Shown here piece by piece: positions 1-13,199 of a DNA stretch of 64,000 nt. Source of the stretch: Phylloscopus collybita (Eukaryota; Chordata; Aves; Passeriformes; Phylloscopidae); assembly GCA_027886175.1 (NCBI GenBank), contig JAJNNQ010000024.1, positions 27,135,001 through 27,199,000 on the forward strand, given 5' to 3'. The stretch's first letter is position 1. Each line of letters opens with the position of its first letter. Made by a program: the position numbers and the translations under genes. The notes beneath the pieces were generated by a model. It ran no database searches and was not told where the DNA came from. It saw only the letters and a list, made by a program, of their open reading frames with translations.

Positions 1-2229
1 GGCCAGAAAGCCCCTCCTATCCCTTCCTTAAGGAAATGGAGACAGCCCAAACTTGGCTATTTCTGAAGATCCTTATCCAATTACTTGAAAAGTAAGAATG
101 ATTCTAATGCCTTCTTGAGGCACTTATTAGAGTAAATGGTCTGCCCTTACTCCATTCTCTCCTCACCCACACAGAGGGTAAGTTACTTAACATTGCCCCC
201 CCACCAAGTCCTCAGTAAAGCAGCCCTCTCCTATTTCCATTTCTGTTTTTTAGTGAGGATAGCCTCTCAGAAAAAGCATAATACCCCTTTTTCCTAAAGA
301 CCTTTTCTCCAAAGATGTTACCAAGGTTGAACAAGATGCTCCCACTAGAGTCTCCTTAGAAGTACTCCCCTCTTTCCCTATATACAAAAACTATTTCTCC
401 TCTCCTCCATTTCTTTTCCTTTGGAGATGGAGTAAGACTCTTGTCTTTTGCAGATCATTTATCCAACAGGTCTTCCTTAGAACTGCTGCTGAGATCGCCA
501 TCCCCCATTTGTATTCATGAATTTGATTTCTCACTCCTAAGGGCAAATCTCTACACTTGTCTTGAATTCCATCTGGTTCATTTTGGATGGTTCCTCTTGA
601 TCAAAATCCTTTTGAATTCCACATCAATCTTTCCCAGCCTTTGCAGTCAGTCTTAGCGAGCCAAAGCAGTGCTGGAGCCCAAAACCAGCACGGAAGGAAT
701 AGGGAAGGGTTGTGCTGCAGTGGAACCAGGGTCACTTGGCTGCAGGATGATCACACACAGGCACCATGAGTAGACACATGTGGTTTGACTTGTGACAAGA
801 AAGAATCGTGCTCTGCTGCTAGGACATAAATAGTTACAGGTTTTACTGCTGTTACAGGCAGAGTTTCTGAATATTAGTGTTACTTTGCTTTCAAATTGAG
901 GCTGGCCTTGTGAGAAACAGAACTTGGACTTTCCAAGTTGAAGCAAACACGTGGCCCAGAGGCTGCAAACAGTTGTAGGGGCTGTGTACACACACACAGG
1001 CACGTCACCTGCTCATACAAGAGTGCTGCTCAGCTGCCTTCAAAGAACAGATAGCATAAACAACAACAACAAAAAGAAATAGCATTGCTCTTTTTTTTCC
1101 CCCCACCTGCTTCCTACTCAGGAGCTGTGAGGTCTCATATTTTCCAACTCCCCTTCAGCAGTTCTGGGGCCTGCCTTTTCTCCATCACATTTCTTTAAGT
1201 GTCTGTAGTATATTCTGTGCCTTTATGACGACAGAGGGAACAGTTAAAACTCAAGTGCACCTAGTAAGTACCTTGACTTCTACATTAGGAAATAACACTA
1301 GCTACAAGAATGACACTGTCCTACCACTCTGCCTTCGACTTCAAGCTCCAGATTAGTACCTGCAGCTTTTCCAGTTTTCAGTGCTTGTTTCAAAGCTACC
1401 TTTTGAGCTAATATCCAAGAAATAGGCTTGGACAGGTAAGGAAAGGTGAAATGAAAGAAAAGGTTTAATTCTCTCTCAAAAAAAAAAAAAAATCCCTCTC
1501 CATAAAAATTGTGTTCTATCTTATAAGCAAGGGTCAATATTCAAAGTGTGCAAATAGGCTTCATGCTGAGTCTTAAATTCTTCAGACACAAGTAAATGGT
1601 ATTATGCCCTGAAGACAGTTCTGGACTTAACCAGGCCTCAGAAGAAATACTTAATGATCACAGCAGGCAAGACTTTTCTCCTTGTCCTGACCAAAGAACA
1701 GGTTGGTGGTAAGAGACTGGAGCCCTTTCTGCTTATATTCATGAATATTAAATTAATAGAGCAGCAAGGATCTTAGGCTGTCAGAGCAGATGAGGGTTAG
1801 AGTCTCTGTAGAATGAAAATGCCCTTAAAATATGTATGAAAGGAGGAGTTTTGAAACATGGGGGAAGAGAGGAGGGAGACTACAGAATAAGGGCCAAAAA
1901 AATCTGGGTACAGGAAAGGCAGAAAGAGAAAAACACCAGATCATCTTTTTTTTCATACTGATACAGATCAGATGAACATACTTTGTGTACAGAATCATTA
2001 TGACCTCTAAAAATATTCTAAGCACTTTAACAAACTTCACAATCAAGGTGGCAAGAGCAATTCAAAGATTGTCAGAGCTTTGGTAATTCAGAGATGGGGA
2101 TCCAGGTGCACAAGTATCAGAGCTAAAACCATTGCTTCAGATAACCCAGAAGCAAAGCTCTGCTTAAGCAATACTTGCCTCTAGAGCAAGACAAGCCACT
2201 CCAAGAGCTGGTAAGAGAAGCCTTCTGGT
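1..2229. other. Non-coding sequence, no gene seen
   Basis: The open frames here are short and unlike any protein I recognise. There is a short CAA run near 1063-1077 and an A14 run near 1479-1492. I see no LINE, SINE or LTR signature and no exon with convincing splice sites. The 5' boundary of the LTR that follows is uncertain, so the last part may belong to it. Confidence 0.7.
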
Positions 2230-2823
2230 GAAATCCAGAACTGCAACAAGAGACAGAGGATCATTCTTCTGCTCCTCAGGATGGCACTGCTGTTACAAAC
2301 ATTGGTTATTCCCTCAAAGAGTCAACCCTTTGCAAATACTCACTGTGAAGTCAGTGTTAAGGCAGACACTCCGCCATGGGAGGAGTCCTAATTCTGGGTG
2401 GGACCCAGATCTTACTCTGTATCACCTCAGATCATTGCTGGGGTTGCAGGTAAGGAATTCTCTGGTTTCCAAGGAAAAAGGACATGGTTTCCACTGGAAA
2501 GGCATGGCAGCATTGTCCTCACTGTTCATTATCTCAGGGTCCCTGGTGAGCATTTCTGCACATGAATCCCCCTCTCTTTCATATACTTTTGTTATTAATA
2601 TTGTTGCTATTACTGTTAATCTTTGTATCTCACTGCTGTTTGCAGTAAATTGTTCTTATCTCAACCCATGATCTTCAACTTTTGTGCCTCCAATTCTCAA
2701 CTCTGTTCTTCTGGAACAGAACAGGATGAGGGAGAGGGGGAAGCAAGCAAGCAAGCAGGGTGTGGTTTGGGAGGGTCTCAGTGGGGGCACTGAACTGGGG
2801 AGCATGATTCCTAAACCAGGACA
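2230..2823 (+). mobile_element. Solo LTR of an avian endogenous retrovirus, 3' end clear
   Basis: The segment reads like a passerine ERV LTR in plus orientation. Its last 250 bases have the expected order: a T-rich stretch (2578-2640), AGTAAATTGTTCTTATCTCA near 2645, TTTTGTGCCTCCAATTCTC near 2680, a purine-rich GGGAGAGGGGGAAGCAAGC block, and the terminus CCTAAACCAGGACA ending at 2823. LTRs of this class end in ACA. The start is not visible: no TG terminus with a matching target duplication was found, so 2230 is an estimate. No gag, pol or env coding is attached, so it is a solo LTR. The 147-codon open frame at 2228-2671 lies inside it and is not a gene. Class assignment (ERVL or ERVK) is from memory. 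Confidence 0.72.
2743..2757. repeat. (AAGC)n short tandem repeat inside LTR
   Basis: About four units of AAGC lie in the purine-rich 3' part of the LTR. It looks like a local expansion of a motif native to that LTR family. Confidence 0.7.
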
Positions 2824-3540
2824 GAGAACCTCTGGTTACTTTACTCACTCGACTCTACAGAAGGAGAATTCGTGTAACAACAGCCCATGTGGATTTACCC
2901 AAAGGAACCTGGAAGTTAATCCCAGCTATAATGTTTTCCAAACTCCATAGCTTGCTGCAGCTCCAGGAGGAACACAAGAATTTGGAGACTATTCAGCATT
3001 AAGTGACCCTGTGTTGAGTGTGAGCATAGGCCAGAGTATCTACAAGACAGGCCTAGATCCTGATGAGAAATTGGAGGCAGAACACAGATGGGCTCAGCCT
3101 TTCCTTCTCTTTCCAATCATTTGTTTAGGAGCAACTATCCTCAAAAGAACCAACTAAATCCACAGATTAATTAAGCTCTCCTATTTAGATATGGACCTTT
3201 GCAAATTCTCCTGGCTTTCCATGCCATCTCTCATTTTAGACTAAATAGTCTTTAATGCCTTTTCATCCTCAAGTGATATAGTGGTTGCCTAGAAATCAGT
3301 GCAACTCCACATCTTGTGTTCAACCATAAAGGCTCCAGAAAACTCAGAGAAACTTCTTGGATGGTTAGTACAAACACACAGATACTTAGATAACCTTCAG
3401 CTTTCGACACTCTTTGACTTCAGAAATCCCTGCACAGTCTGAGCTGGTAGTCTGAACTTCAAGGCACCAGGCATTTGAAATCACACTTTCACTACAGCAA
3501 ACAGCCTTGGTGCCTCCTATTTTTGTAATGACTCCAAGTT
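2824..3540. other. Non-coding sequence, nothing recognised
   Basis: Unique-looking, moderately AT-rich sequence between the LTR and the first poly-A run. I see no coding frame with protein-like content and no repeat signature. Confidence 0.65.
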
Positions 3541-3564
3541 AAAAAAAAAAAAAAAAAAAAAAAA
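3541..3564. repeat. Poly-A run (A24)
   Basis: Uninterrupted A24. Nothing immediately upstream is recognisable as a processed transcript or LINE. Avian CR1 elements do not end in poly-A, so this is probably a simple homopolymer rather than a retroposon tail. Confidence 0.9.
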
Positions 3565-4050
3565 GGGCAAGCTTTTCCCTCTCAGAAGGTCAGTGAGGTA
3601 TGCAGGATTTCATAGCATCTTCGACACAGGCTGATGCACCACAGTGAAAGTAAACCTAGGAGGAAAGAAGCAGAAAGAACTGAAGTGAATCCACATGGGC
3701 TATTAGCCCCACATTAACACTTAAATAGAGCATTATTTCATCATTTGCCAAAGTTCAGATAAGCCCTAACCTTTAGCAGATAACTCAGGAGGAACTAAAA
3801 TGTGGGGATAGCTGGGGTGGTTTTAGCCTTTTAAAACAATGACATGAAAACAGTAAAGTCTAGATCAATAGAGAGAAATTAAATGATAGCCTTAAAGAAG
3901 CAATTTTAAAAACAGAATCTACCTGAGGCTGTTTTCAACCCAGAGCTCCACAGAATTTCTGCAGAGGAGTTTGTGGTATCTTGATGATATCATAAAAGTG
4001 ACACAAAAGCAGAGCTTAAGCCTACAGCACTGCCAATAACCTCTCCCTCC

Positions 4051-4052
<2 letters not shown>

Positions 4053-4098
<46 letters not shown>
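4053..4098. repeat. Poly-A run (A46)
   Basis: Uninterrupted A46, the longest homopolymer in the window, preceded by CTCCCTCCCT. No recognisable retrocopied gene lies upstream. The true length is likely polymorphic and may be imprecise in the assembly. Confidence 0.92.
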
Positions 4099-4100
<2 letters not shown>

Positions 4101-7100
4101 GTTACTACAGAAATATCAGATTGATTCTACCAAACACTAACAGCTTCTGTTTTATAACCAGAGCAGCTGGACTGATGCAGGTGGTAGAAGAGCTTCAACT
4201 AGGTGAAGCTTACCAGTCCATTAAGAGCCAGCTGCAAGGTAGAACCCACCAAAGCAAAAGTGCTGGCAAATAAACTCTTCTCAGAAGAAACTTGCAGAGA
4301 AAAGGGTTTGTCAAGTCACTTATGTCCCAAAAGGACAGGGTCATCTATTCCTTAATACCTTTCTTGTACAAGCTTTCCAATAAATTATCTGAAAATGCTA
4401 CACTGTTAAATAGCCCCAATATTCTGGCTTCTCACATCACTATCTGCCACCAGCTGATCCTCATATCCTGTGCTCTACAGCCTTCTGCACAGGAGAAAAG
4501 AGAAAGAAAGCATTGCAGAAGTGTCAAAGAGGCATGACTTCAGAAGGAAATCCAAACCCCCTCATGAGCATCCATCCCTGCATGTGTAGGCACATGGGGA
4601 GGCTGTGGGAAGAAAGATGAAAGGGGACACTTTCATGACAATCTCACTAGAGGAGACCAAGGCACATAAGGAAAATATTTCATTCTCATTTAAGTTAGGA
4701 AGTAGAGCTGAAAAAGATACCGCTGCAGTTGATTCTACTGCATTCCTTTTACTCATTTGATTTCTTTTATCTTTAATATCCAAAAAAAGGCATGAAGCTA
4801 TCTTAGTGCCTTTCTCAAGGGAGACTTGATCATATTTTATGTGACTTACTCCAATCCTAGATTACCTTGAATAAGAAATAAGATTTTATGGAAAAAACCT
4901 TCATCAATCCCTTCCTATCTGAATATGGTTCCACCAGGAGAGAGTGGGGATTGTTACTGAACAAGGGCATTCTTTTGGTTGGCTGGTCAGCAGCTCTCAC
5001 AATGCCTCCTGGTCAGATGAAACAAGTCCAGGTTAGTGGTCGTATATTCATCCCTGCAGAGGCCACAGAGAAGTGAGCATCAGGGGTACTCTGGGTTGTT
5101 ACAGAAGTCCAGCAGGCAGTCCTTGTAAGTTATAATTTGAGAGCTGTCATCTGTCCCCTCCTCATGCTTCTTTTTGTTCAGGAAGAAAGAGAGCAGAGCC
5201 AGCTCTGGCTTCTCTCCTTCTCAAGGACCTGCTTTACACAAAAATGCCCCTTCCCTGCAGACAGCCAAGTGTTTCCTACTGCTACTGGTCACAGGTAATC
5301 AGGCCACATTCCCAGAGCAGGCTTCAAGGGAAGGAGGGTTCCTGACTGCAGCTCTTCGGGGCAGATGTTGTGTTCTACCAGGGTAAGTTACACAGCACAG
5401 GACCAGGAGTTAAACCAGCAGCTGTAGCCAACAACACACTGAGTCTGCCAAGTCTGATAAAGCAACTTCTTGCTCGTCATCCCTGAAGTCTGCAGGTGCT
5501 GCCAATGCCCAGTAGCAAACGGTGAGGTGACACCAGGAAGTTGTCTCCCTTAATGACATCCAGCACTGTCCTGTGGCAAAGGCAAGCCCAGAGCTCTCCT
5601 GCCTGGACTGCTTCATTACAGAGTCAACACAAAGGGAATACCTCAGCTGCTTATCTGATCTTTCCTGACATGGCCACAGCCTGCAGGTGACTTAAGTGCA
5701 GGGGGTTTTTGTTTGGGATTTTCTGAAAACCAAGTTTATTCTATTACTTTCCCAATTTAGAGACTTGAAATTACTCCACTCATTGGAGTGGGAATAGCAG
5801 TGTGCTTCCTTGCACAGTTCGAATCACTAGATATTATGTTTAATACTGCCTCTGTCCCAGGAGGATATGGAACCAGGTAGTTCCTGAATCAACATGAAAT
5901 TCACAGGAAAGGAGGGCTCTGCATTTCAAATCCTAGCTGCAAGCCTGCTTAGGGCAGAAGGGGAAAAACATATGAATACCTGCAGGTTTTTTTTCAATAG
6001 AAGACATGCCTTTTAGGAATTAATTCTGAAGGCTTTGTTTGTTTGCTTATTTAAATTAGTCCCTCACAGCATTTGCAATTTGCTCTCTGTTACAGATTGT
6101 TCTAGTTGACATGGCACAGGGTAAGCTCAGAAAGCCTAGGTGTCCTCACCCACCCTCCATTTAAAAGCTAAGAAGGTACCTTTCTCCATCAGAACTTTCC
6201 CCTTGCAGGAGCCATCAAAGCCATCTTTTCAATTTAGGAGTTGGCAGCTTTTCTCTGAGGCAGTACCTTGTCTTCACACACCAAGAATCACACTGAAGAT
6301 AGTCAGTCACGCTGCTACCATGCTGATCTCCACTTCTCAGAGGAGGAAGCAGCAATTCTGCTCTTCCAGAACAGGGAGCACAGGAAAAGCTAGAATTGCT
6401 CACTACAAGTATTTGTGCTGATCAGGGAGCTGCCAAACACTTTTTATTGCTGCTATCAATTCCATTCCTCCAGGACAGGGGTACACATAGCTCTTTTGGC
6501 ACCCAATGATCACAGCTGCTTTCTATGCCCTCATTCTGGGCTATTGAGTTCTTATCTTCAGAGAAACAGTGAGGTACTTAACAGCAGCTGAGACCACCTT
6601 TAATTTTATTTTATTTTTTGGATTCTCAGGAGTCCCAGTGTCTGGGAAACATTATATAATAACATTCATCATGTTAAAAAAAAATGAGACAGCCAAAGCC
6701 ATTATTCCATGTTTTATAGGCTTTCATTTTCAATGTAAATGAGCCTGGAGCTAAGTTGTGACCATGCAAGACAGTCAGCCAAAAGGTTAAGAGCCAGACC
6801 CATCAAAGAGACCCTTACCCCCTGTTCTCTCCATACCTTAAGGGATCGGGTTTGATTTGTGTCTCCTTTTGATCCAAGTGCTCTGGGAAGATGCAATGGG
6901 CACCTACAAAACTAGCCCAAGCAGCTCCTGTGCCAGCTCACCTTGATCACCTACTCTCTCCATCCCAAGGCCCAGAGGATGGCAAAGCAACACAAACCAT
7001 TCCAGCCAGCGCTGCCAAACGCTGCCCTCCAGCCATCCACAATGGATTCACAGCATTTGAGATCGTTAACGAGCCAGGAAGAGGTTATAATTTTCTCTAG

Positions 7101-8210
7101 CTTAAAAAGCAGGAAAGATGAAAAACACTTTGATAGAGGCTTGAAGCTTTGCTTTAGTTCCAGAAGCTGCCACCTCTCCTTTCGATCTCACAGTCTAATA
7201 CCTAACAAGTCATGTGTCGTGTCATGCCAGGCAGTGGCAGGAGGTCTTTTAGCTCAAGGAAACATCTACCTTCTAGGTCAATTAACACATAGGAAGGGGG
7301 GCAGCAGCTACTGCAGTCCCGTGGCTGCTGAGATCAGACCACCAGCAGCACTAGGCAAAGGATGGGGCTTCTCTAGAACATCGAGGCAGGGAAGTTGCAG
7401 TTAAAAAGTGTCTCAGGCTCCCAGGTGATGACTACAGGCCAACAGCCAAGTTATCCACCCTCCCAGCCTTTCCCAAGGGGTGCACACATAAAGCCAGTTC
7501 CAATAATCTTTTAAGAAAGAAATTATTGTTTCTCACTGAAGTTTTTGCACTCAGCTAAAACTCTCTAGGCAGAGAGCAGGTTCTTTGCCATCAACTTCAG
7601 ATTTCAGTTTTAGCATTTCTGCCACGTGAGCTCAGAAGAGACAGCTGCAGGAGAATCCTAAAGCCTGCACATACAAACGCTGTGCAGACAGACAGGAAGG
7701 ATGTTTTTGGAAGCTTGTTCTTGTCCCAAACCTTTCTTCCTTTCACCTGGAAAGGTGACAAGCTGCTGCCCCCTGTCATGACAGTTTTAAGAGCTCTCAC
7801 AACGTGCTTGAAAACTGAACTCTGGGGTGAGGGTGAGAGTTTTCAGGACAGCTTTCACAAACAAACTAAAGATCATATTGCAGCCCTGGATTGGGAAGAG
7901 GTCATTTTTCTGACCCCCATGATTAGGTTGGTTTTACTGCTGAAGCCTCTATAACACAGAAACTTGTTACAAACCTTCACTCACCTACAAAGGAAGCAGA
8001 GGCTTAGTTTGGTGAGCTAGCACACTACACCAGAGCCCAAAGCTCCTTGTATTTACTCCTCCCTCCAGCCACACAGCAATCACAGGCACTTTCCTTATAA
8101 GCTTTAGCTCATCCATTTCTAATGCTGGTTCAATGACCTCTAGAGTAACTGGGTGAGAGATAACCAGCTTTTATTCTTAGCTGCTAATGTGATGTACAAC
8201 CCAACAATTG
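4099..8210. other. Non-coding sequence, no gene or known repeat seen
   Basis: About 4.1 kb of unique-looking sequence. The longest frames (about 150 codons at 6943-7404, about 90 elsewhere) have no domain, motif or splice context that I recognise. I see no LTR, CR1 or SINE signature. Confidence 0.6.
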
Positions 8211-8230
8211 TCCTTCTCCTAGGAGAAGGA
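8211..8230. repeat. Perfect 20-bp palindrome
   Basis: TCCTTCTCCTAGGAGAAGGA is its own reverse complement, with 10-bp arms and no loop. It touches the 23-bp-spaced direct repeat that follows. It could form a small cruciform or bind a dimeric factor, but no function is implied by the sequence alone. Confidence 0.9.
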
Positions 8231-8264
8231 TCAGGCCTTAGGAGCAGGTAGGATCAGGTCTTAG
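8228..8264 (+). repeat. Two-copy direct repeat, 23-bp period
   Basis: GGATCAGGCCTTAG (8228-8241) recurs as GGATCAGGTCTTAG (8251-8264) with one mismatch. This is a short local duplication overlapping the edge of the palindrome. Confidence 0.85.
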
Positions 8265-10416
8265 AGAAGCTTACAGCAATCAGAAGATTAGCTGCTTTAA
8301 CCAGAGAGGGGCTGTTTACTGACATGAAGCCTGAACACAGCTGTGCTGCGGGTACAGAGAGCTCACGGACCTTGCAGAAGGAGCCAGGCCCTTCCCAGCT
8401 TTCCCCATGTACATCACAGGCTCAGCCTTCCTCTTACAGAAAGCATTATGAGACTCATTGCACCAGTGAAACAGAAAGAACAACAAGGGGAGGAAAAACC
8501 TGCAGCCCCTTGGGCCACAGCTTTAGCAAGCTACAGCCATCTCACAGGGACAGACAATTCACACTCAGGAGCCAGCAGCCTCTCTGTTACACTGACTTCA
8601 CACCACTGTAAACTCCAGTGAATCAAGCCCCACAGGTAAGCAACAGAGAGGGCTGAGGGAGGGCAATGATAGAGTGGGAAAGCAAAATTCTCTCAATTTT
8701 ACACTCGGTCACCCAGCGTTATCTAGAGACAAGGGGAAATCTCATTCCATGTAATTCACTTACCCACAGCACTCAGAAGGGAAATCATTGCAATGCTGTT
8801 TGTGAGAAGGGTGAGAGGTGTGCTTCTCTAGCAGCAGTAAAGGACACCACGGTCCCAGCATAATCACATCTCTAAAGCAATTAAGAACCCCAAGGAGCAA
8901 AGGAAAGAAGCACCAGAGCATCCAAAACATACTTCCCCAAGGAGCCCCTTTCCACTTTACCAGCTACATCCTGATCTTACTGTCTAACAGTTCATAAAAA
9001 AAAAAATCCCACCTGCTTGCAGGAGAATGCTTTCATACTCTTACTTGAACTGCAGTTGGACAGAACTAAGGGCATCAGCCTTCAGATAAGGCTAATACCT
9101 CCTCCATGGGGTAGGCAGAGAAAAAGTCTCTTCTCACCATGCAGGCACTCCTCCCTGATTAAATTGTCAGCACCTGCTCCACATTTATCCATTTTTGTTT
9201 AGTCTCCAGATCCATCATTATTTCCAAAATAAAAATAAATATATTTCAGAATAGAAATAGAGGAGTCAGCATCTGAAAAATACTCTTCAGTACCATTACT
9301 GGGTAAGAATAATGTTAAATGTTATGCCCTCTTCTAAAAAAATAAATAGATGAATGTGTACAGAGGGAAGTGAAAGGCCTGAATCACACAAAAGACAAAC
9401 TTCTTTATTGCCTGCTCACACAGTGCAGAACAATAAAACACACTACTTGTCAAACAATGCAAATGCTTCCTATAATCTTATATGCATGTATGTGCAGCAT
9501 TTTTAGGTTTCTCTGTAAACAGAACAATTTGTGATCACATTTCAAAAAGAACCTACTGCAGCGTATCTGTGAATACGTAGACACACGCACAAAGCAAAAT
9601 CATTCACAAGACACATTCATCATAAGAATTTGGGATGTAACTCCACTATCACAGCCATACAGGCAAATGCCTGCAGTCCCTCCGAGCCTCTGCAGCTCCA
9701 GGGTCAAAGATGTGCACAGAGAGGGGGGAAGTTCCTGCACTGGGACTTTGGATGCTTTCACTTTGAGACTCAGGCTTACCAAAACACTACTGGAGTGAAG
9801 GATTAAAACTTTAAAAGCTCATCTGAACAGAGGAAAAGTCCCATGCAAATAGAAGACTCAACTGAAATAGAAAAGGCCCGAGATAACACAAAAGCTTGAG
9901 GAAGGCAAAGGAAGTAGAAGCAGAATAAGATCTCAGCCTGTAAATACTGCCTTCATGCCTAAACCATTTGCTTTGCTCCTCCACCCATCCCCATCCAATG
10001 GGGAGCTGCTCTGCTTACCTGGAGTAGATTAATTCTGCAGTAGCTAATCTGTGGTGGCCATGCAAATGCACACTCCCACCTCAGTTTCAGGACCTACAAT
10101 GAGATAAGTGAAAGCACAGAAAAGAGCTGCCAGAGAGCATTTAGAGCATAGTAAATGCATGGTGCAGCTTACCACATTGTGATTCATTTCTGTTAATGGA
10201 CTTCACAGGCAGCTCAACTAGATGCAAGAATTAAAAATATAAGAGGTCGCTTGCTTAGACAGCCAGCTTAGGAAATTTTCTTGTTTGTGGTATGCTTTGG
10301 GCTTTCAAGGCATCTCTCTACCCACTGAGCCACAGTCATTTTTTGAGGCAGAGCCATGTCAATGTCACAGAGGACACATATTTTCATCTCTTCAACCAAG
10401 ATCTTTTCATAGGGTT
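8265..10416. other. Non-coding sequence; octamer-type site near 10062
   Basis: No gene or known repeat is seen. Around 10030-10075 there are TTA/TAAT-type homeodomain cores and one perfect POU octamer, ATGCAAAT (about 10062-10069). Such sites are common by chance in AT-rich DNA, so this is only a pointer to a possible regulatory element. Confidence 0.5.
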
Positions 10417-10466
10417 TTGTTGTTGGTTTTTTTTTTCGTTTTTTTTTTCTTTTTTTTTTTTTCTCT
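10417..10466. repeat. Interrupted poly-T tract
   Basis: T runs broken by single G and C bases. Both strands show short open frames here made only of K or F codons, which are artefacts of the tract. Confidence 0.9.
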
Positions 10467-13178
10467 ATTTCAATGTAAAATAGAAACATTTTAGATTGAA
10501 AGGGCATGGAAAAGTCAAAAAATCACTAGTTTAGGTGCATTGTTTGAAGAAGGGAAATGCAGCAAATAAACAAATGACAGATAGGGAACAGCGGGAATTG
10601 GGTTTAAAAACCCCACAACTTTCTAGATTTAGTTATCTGAGATACCTTTTTTAAATTTATTTCAATAGTTCATTTTGTGTCTGAACTGCTTGTCTTGTGT
10701 GAATAAAATCTTCACCTTGGGGATCTGCTACTACAGATTTTTTGCAGAATGAGTGGTATTTTCAAAACACCTTAACATTAACTCAGTTCTGTTTCCCCCT
10801 GAAGTCAAGAAGTGGCATTTTATCATCAATGGCAATGAAAAGAAAATAAAGCTGATCTAGAGTGCTTTACCTTCCTGCACATAATTTTCCTCTTCTGATG
10901 GTTTGTACCTGTGTGCATGCATGTACCAAACACACTGAGGTGCTTAGGAATTTGGGACATAAAACTAACATTGGTGGTTCGGGTCCATATTGAAAATACA
11001 CTGCAAGAAGAAAAAGTGTCAGAATTTTACATAAACATAAAAGAAATGAAGAATTTTTTTCTCAGAACTACAGAAAGCATCTCTATATAAAAAGCTAAAC
11101 TTACAATAGTCTGATCCAAAACAGACTAGTTGAGGGTAACAGGATAAAATTAATCCAGAAGACATTTAGCCTGAATCAAGGCAGACTTGCCCTCACATAA
11201 ATTTCTAAGCTAGCTTTTTTTCACATGAGAGAATGAAACAAATACAGTTCTGTCCAGTTTGACAGTTGCATCTAAAGGAGTGACACAACATTTATTATCT
11301 GTAGTTACAATTCTGAATCACAAAACAAGCCATTGTAGTATGCAGGAGCCTGAGTTGCTTTAAACTGTTCTGACTGCTTGCAGAGGAGATACAATGCTCA
11401 GCAGCACAAAATAAAGGAATATTGTAAATGATGGCAAATTCCTTATTGTATGTCTGAGCAAGGTGGTATGGAAAAGGGAAATGATGTGTCCAACAGTCTG
11501 AATTAGATCCCAGGTTCACAGGTTTTTTTGCTTCCAGTAATGAGCAGGACATTTGGTCCTGTCAGCCTTGAGTGGACGGACTGGTACTGGAGTACTAAGA
11601 TTTTTAATTGCTGCGTTTCTGTGCCTGGCGTGGTGGAGGAGAGGCAAGGGACAGCATAAAGCAGTTTACATGCTTGTGCCTGAGAAGAAGGAACACAGTT
11701 TGGCTGCAGTGCATTCCTGCTCCAGTCCCCCATGGCTCTGCTTGCACAGAAAGCATTGCTGAGGAGATGGTTTCTTCTCACTGTAAGCTCTCATTACACT
11801 GCCTGAGCACTGGGGACTGTGGTGTGCCAGAGAGTTGCACTTGTCATCAGCATGGATGCAGGACAAGGAAAAGCCCCTGATGCTGAGTCCACAGGAGTCT
11901 GAGGCAGCAGAGACCCAGCCCTGCCATCCTGAGAGGCTGTCCTGTGTTAGCAATGCCTCTATGTCTGCAGCAGTGACCGAGTCAAGCCACAGCCCTGGTG
12001 CTTGTTTGACAACGTGTCCTTGTGGGACAAGCTCTGCATTGGAATAGGGTACCTCTGAGGCAAAGGGATGAGCTGCACACACACCTCATCTCTCACTAGA
12101 GTTCAAAGCCCTGGAATGACAGTGGGGAAAAGCAGGGAGCATTTCCTGAATTCCCTAAAGGAACATCAAAGCACCTTGGTGAGCCATGGTCAGCAGTGCA
12201 GAGCATTGGGATGTGCTGTGGTAGGATAAAAGAGAGGGGGAAAGAGCTAAAGAGACCTTTGCTGGTAGGCATGAGTATGATGTGAGGCCACTGCCTGTGT
12301 CTCTCCCACCCTCTGATCATGCAATATTAGTCAGCTTCCTTTCCCCTTCTCTCTGTGGGGATGTTGGGCTATGCTGGCAGCAGCACAATCACCACTGCAG
12401 GCTGTCTCACATGGAAGTGAGACAAAAATTGTGGTGACTGGGAAAAGCAAAAACTTGGAGAGAATCCTTTATTTGAAGGACAAAGCATCATCTTCTGCTT
12501 TGGGACTGGAGCATCTTTTCTCTCTAGCTTTGTGCCAGGGTCATCCCAAGGGCTTTTCCCCTGACGTGTCACTGGGGCTGGATGCAGACCATGAGTGTGC
12601 AAAGTTGCACTGGTCATCTCTGCCAGCACTGCTGGAATTGTTCACAGTTTTCCTTCAGCTGCCTCAGGCTGTAGGCAGCAGTGGTATGAAAGGACATAGC
12701 TCTCAACTCATTGGTTCCATATCTTTAGGGAGAAAGGCAGCTAGAGCTTTTCCTCAGGACTGCCAATGCCTGTGCTTTATCCTCAGCACAGCAAAGGAGA
12801 AGCCTCCTGTTTTGCCATGGACCAAAGCCATTGGAGATAGACTGATGCTTTTGCCTGGGGTCACTGAAAGTGACAGTAAAAGTCCTGTCTTTTTATTGCT
12901 GTCCTGCTTAGCATAATCACAGGCATTATTACAATGAGGTTTTAAAACTCCTTTTGCAAAGATATTTTGGACTCCCTGGGTGTGTGCATGCGTGTGTAGG
13001 CACACAAACTTAAACTTAGAGCTGCTCATCCTCCTCTCCCATTTCCTCCTCCCCATGGCATCTGTTTTCCCTCTTACCAAGGCAGGAAGATATTAATTTT
13101 TTGCTCTGCTAGTCAGAAGATTAGAAATATTAAGATGTATGCAGCATAACAGTGTTTATTTAGTTTGGTTTGGGTTTC
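10467..13178. other. Non-coding sequence; holds the longest ATG open frame, judged non-genic
   Basis: Unique-looking sequence. The longest ATG frame on the plus strand of the window (12371-12916, 181 codons) is here. Its translation has no signal peptide, domain, cysteine pattern or family resemblance that I recognise, and no splice or promoter context. A frame of this length is expected about once by chance in 64 kb read in six frames. I see no mobile element. Confidence 0.6.
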
Positions 13179-13194
13179 TTTTTTTTTTTTTTTT
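13179..13194. repeat. Poly-T run (T16)
   Basis: T16 preceded by GGTTTGGTTTGGGTTTC. A simple homopolymer bordering the AT-rich block that follows. Confidence 0.88.
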
Positions 13195-13199
13195 ATCTG

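Noticed and set aside
12371..12916. Longest plus-strand ATG open frame (181 codons)
   Set aside because: No domain, signal peptide or splice context, and a frame this long is expected about once by chance in 64 kb in six frames.
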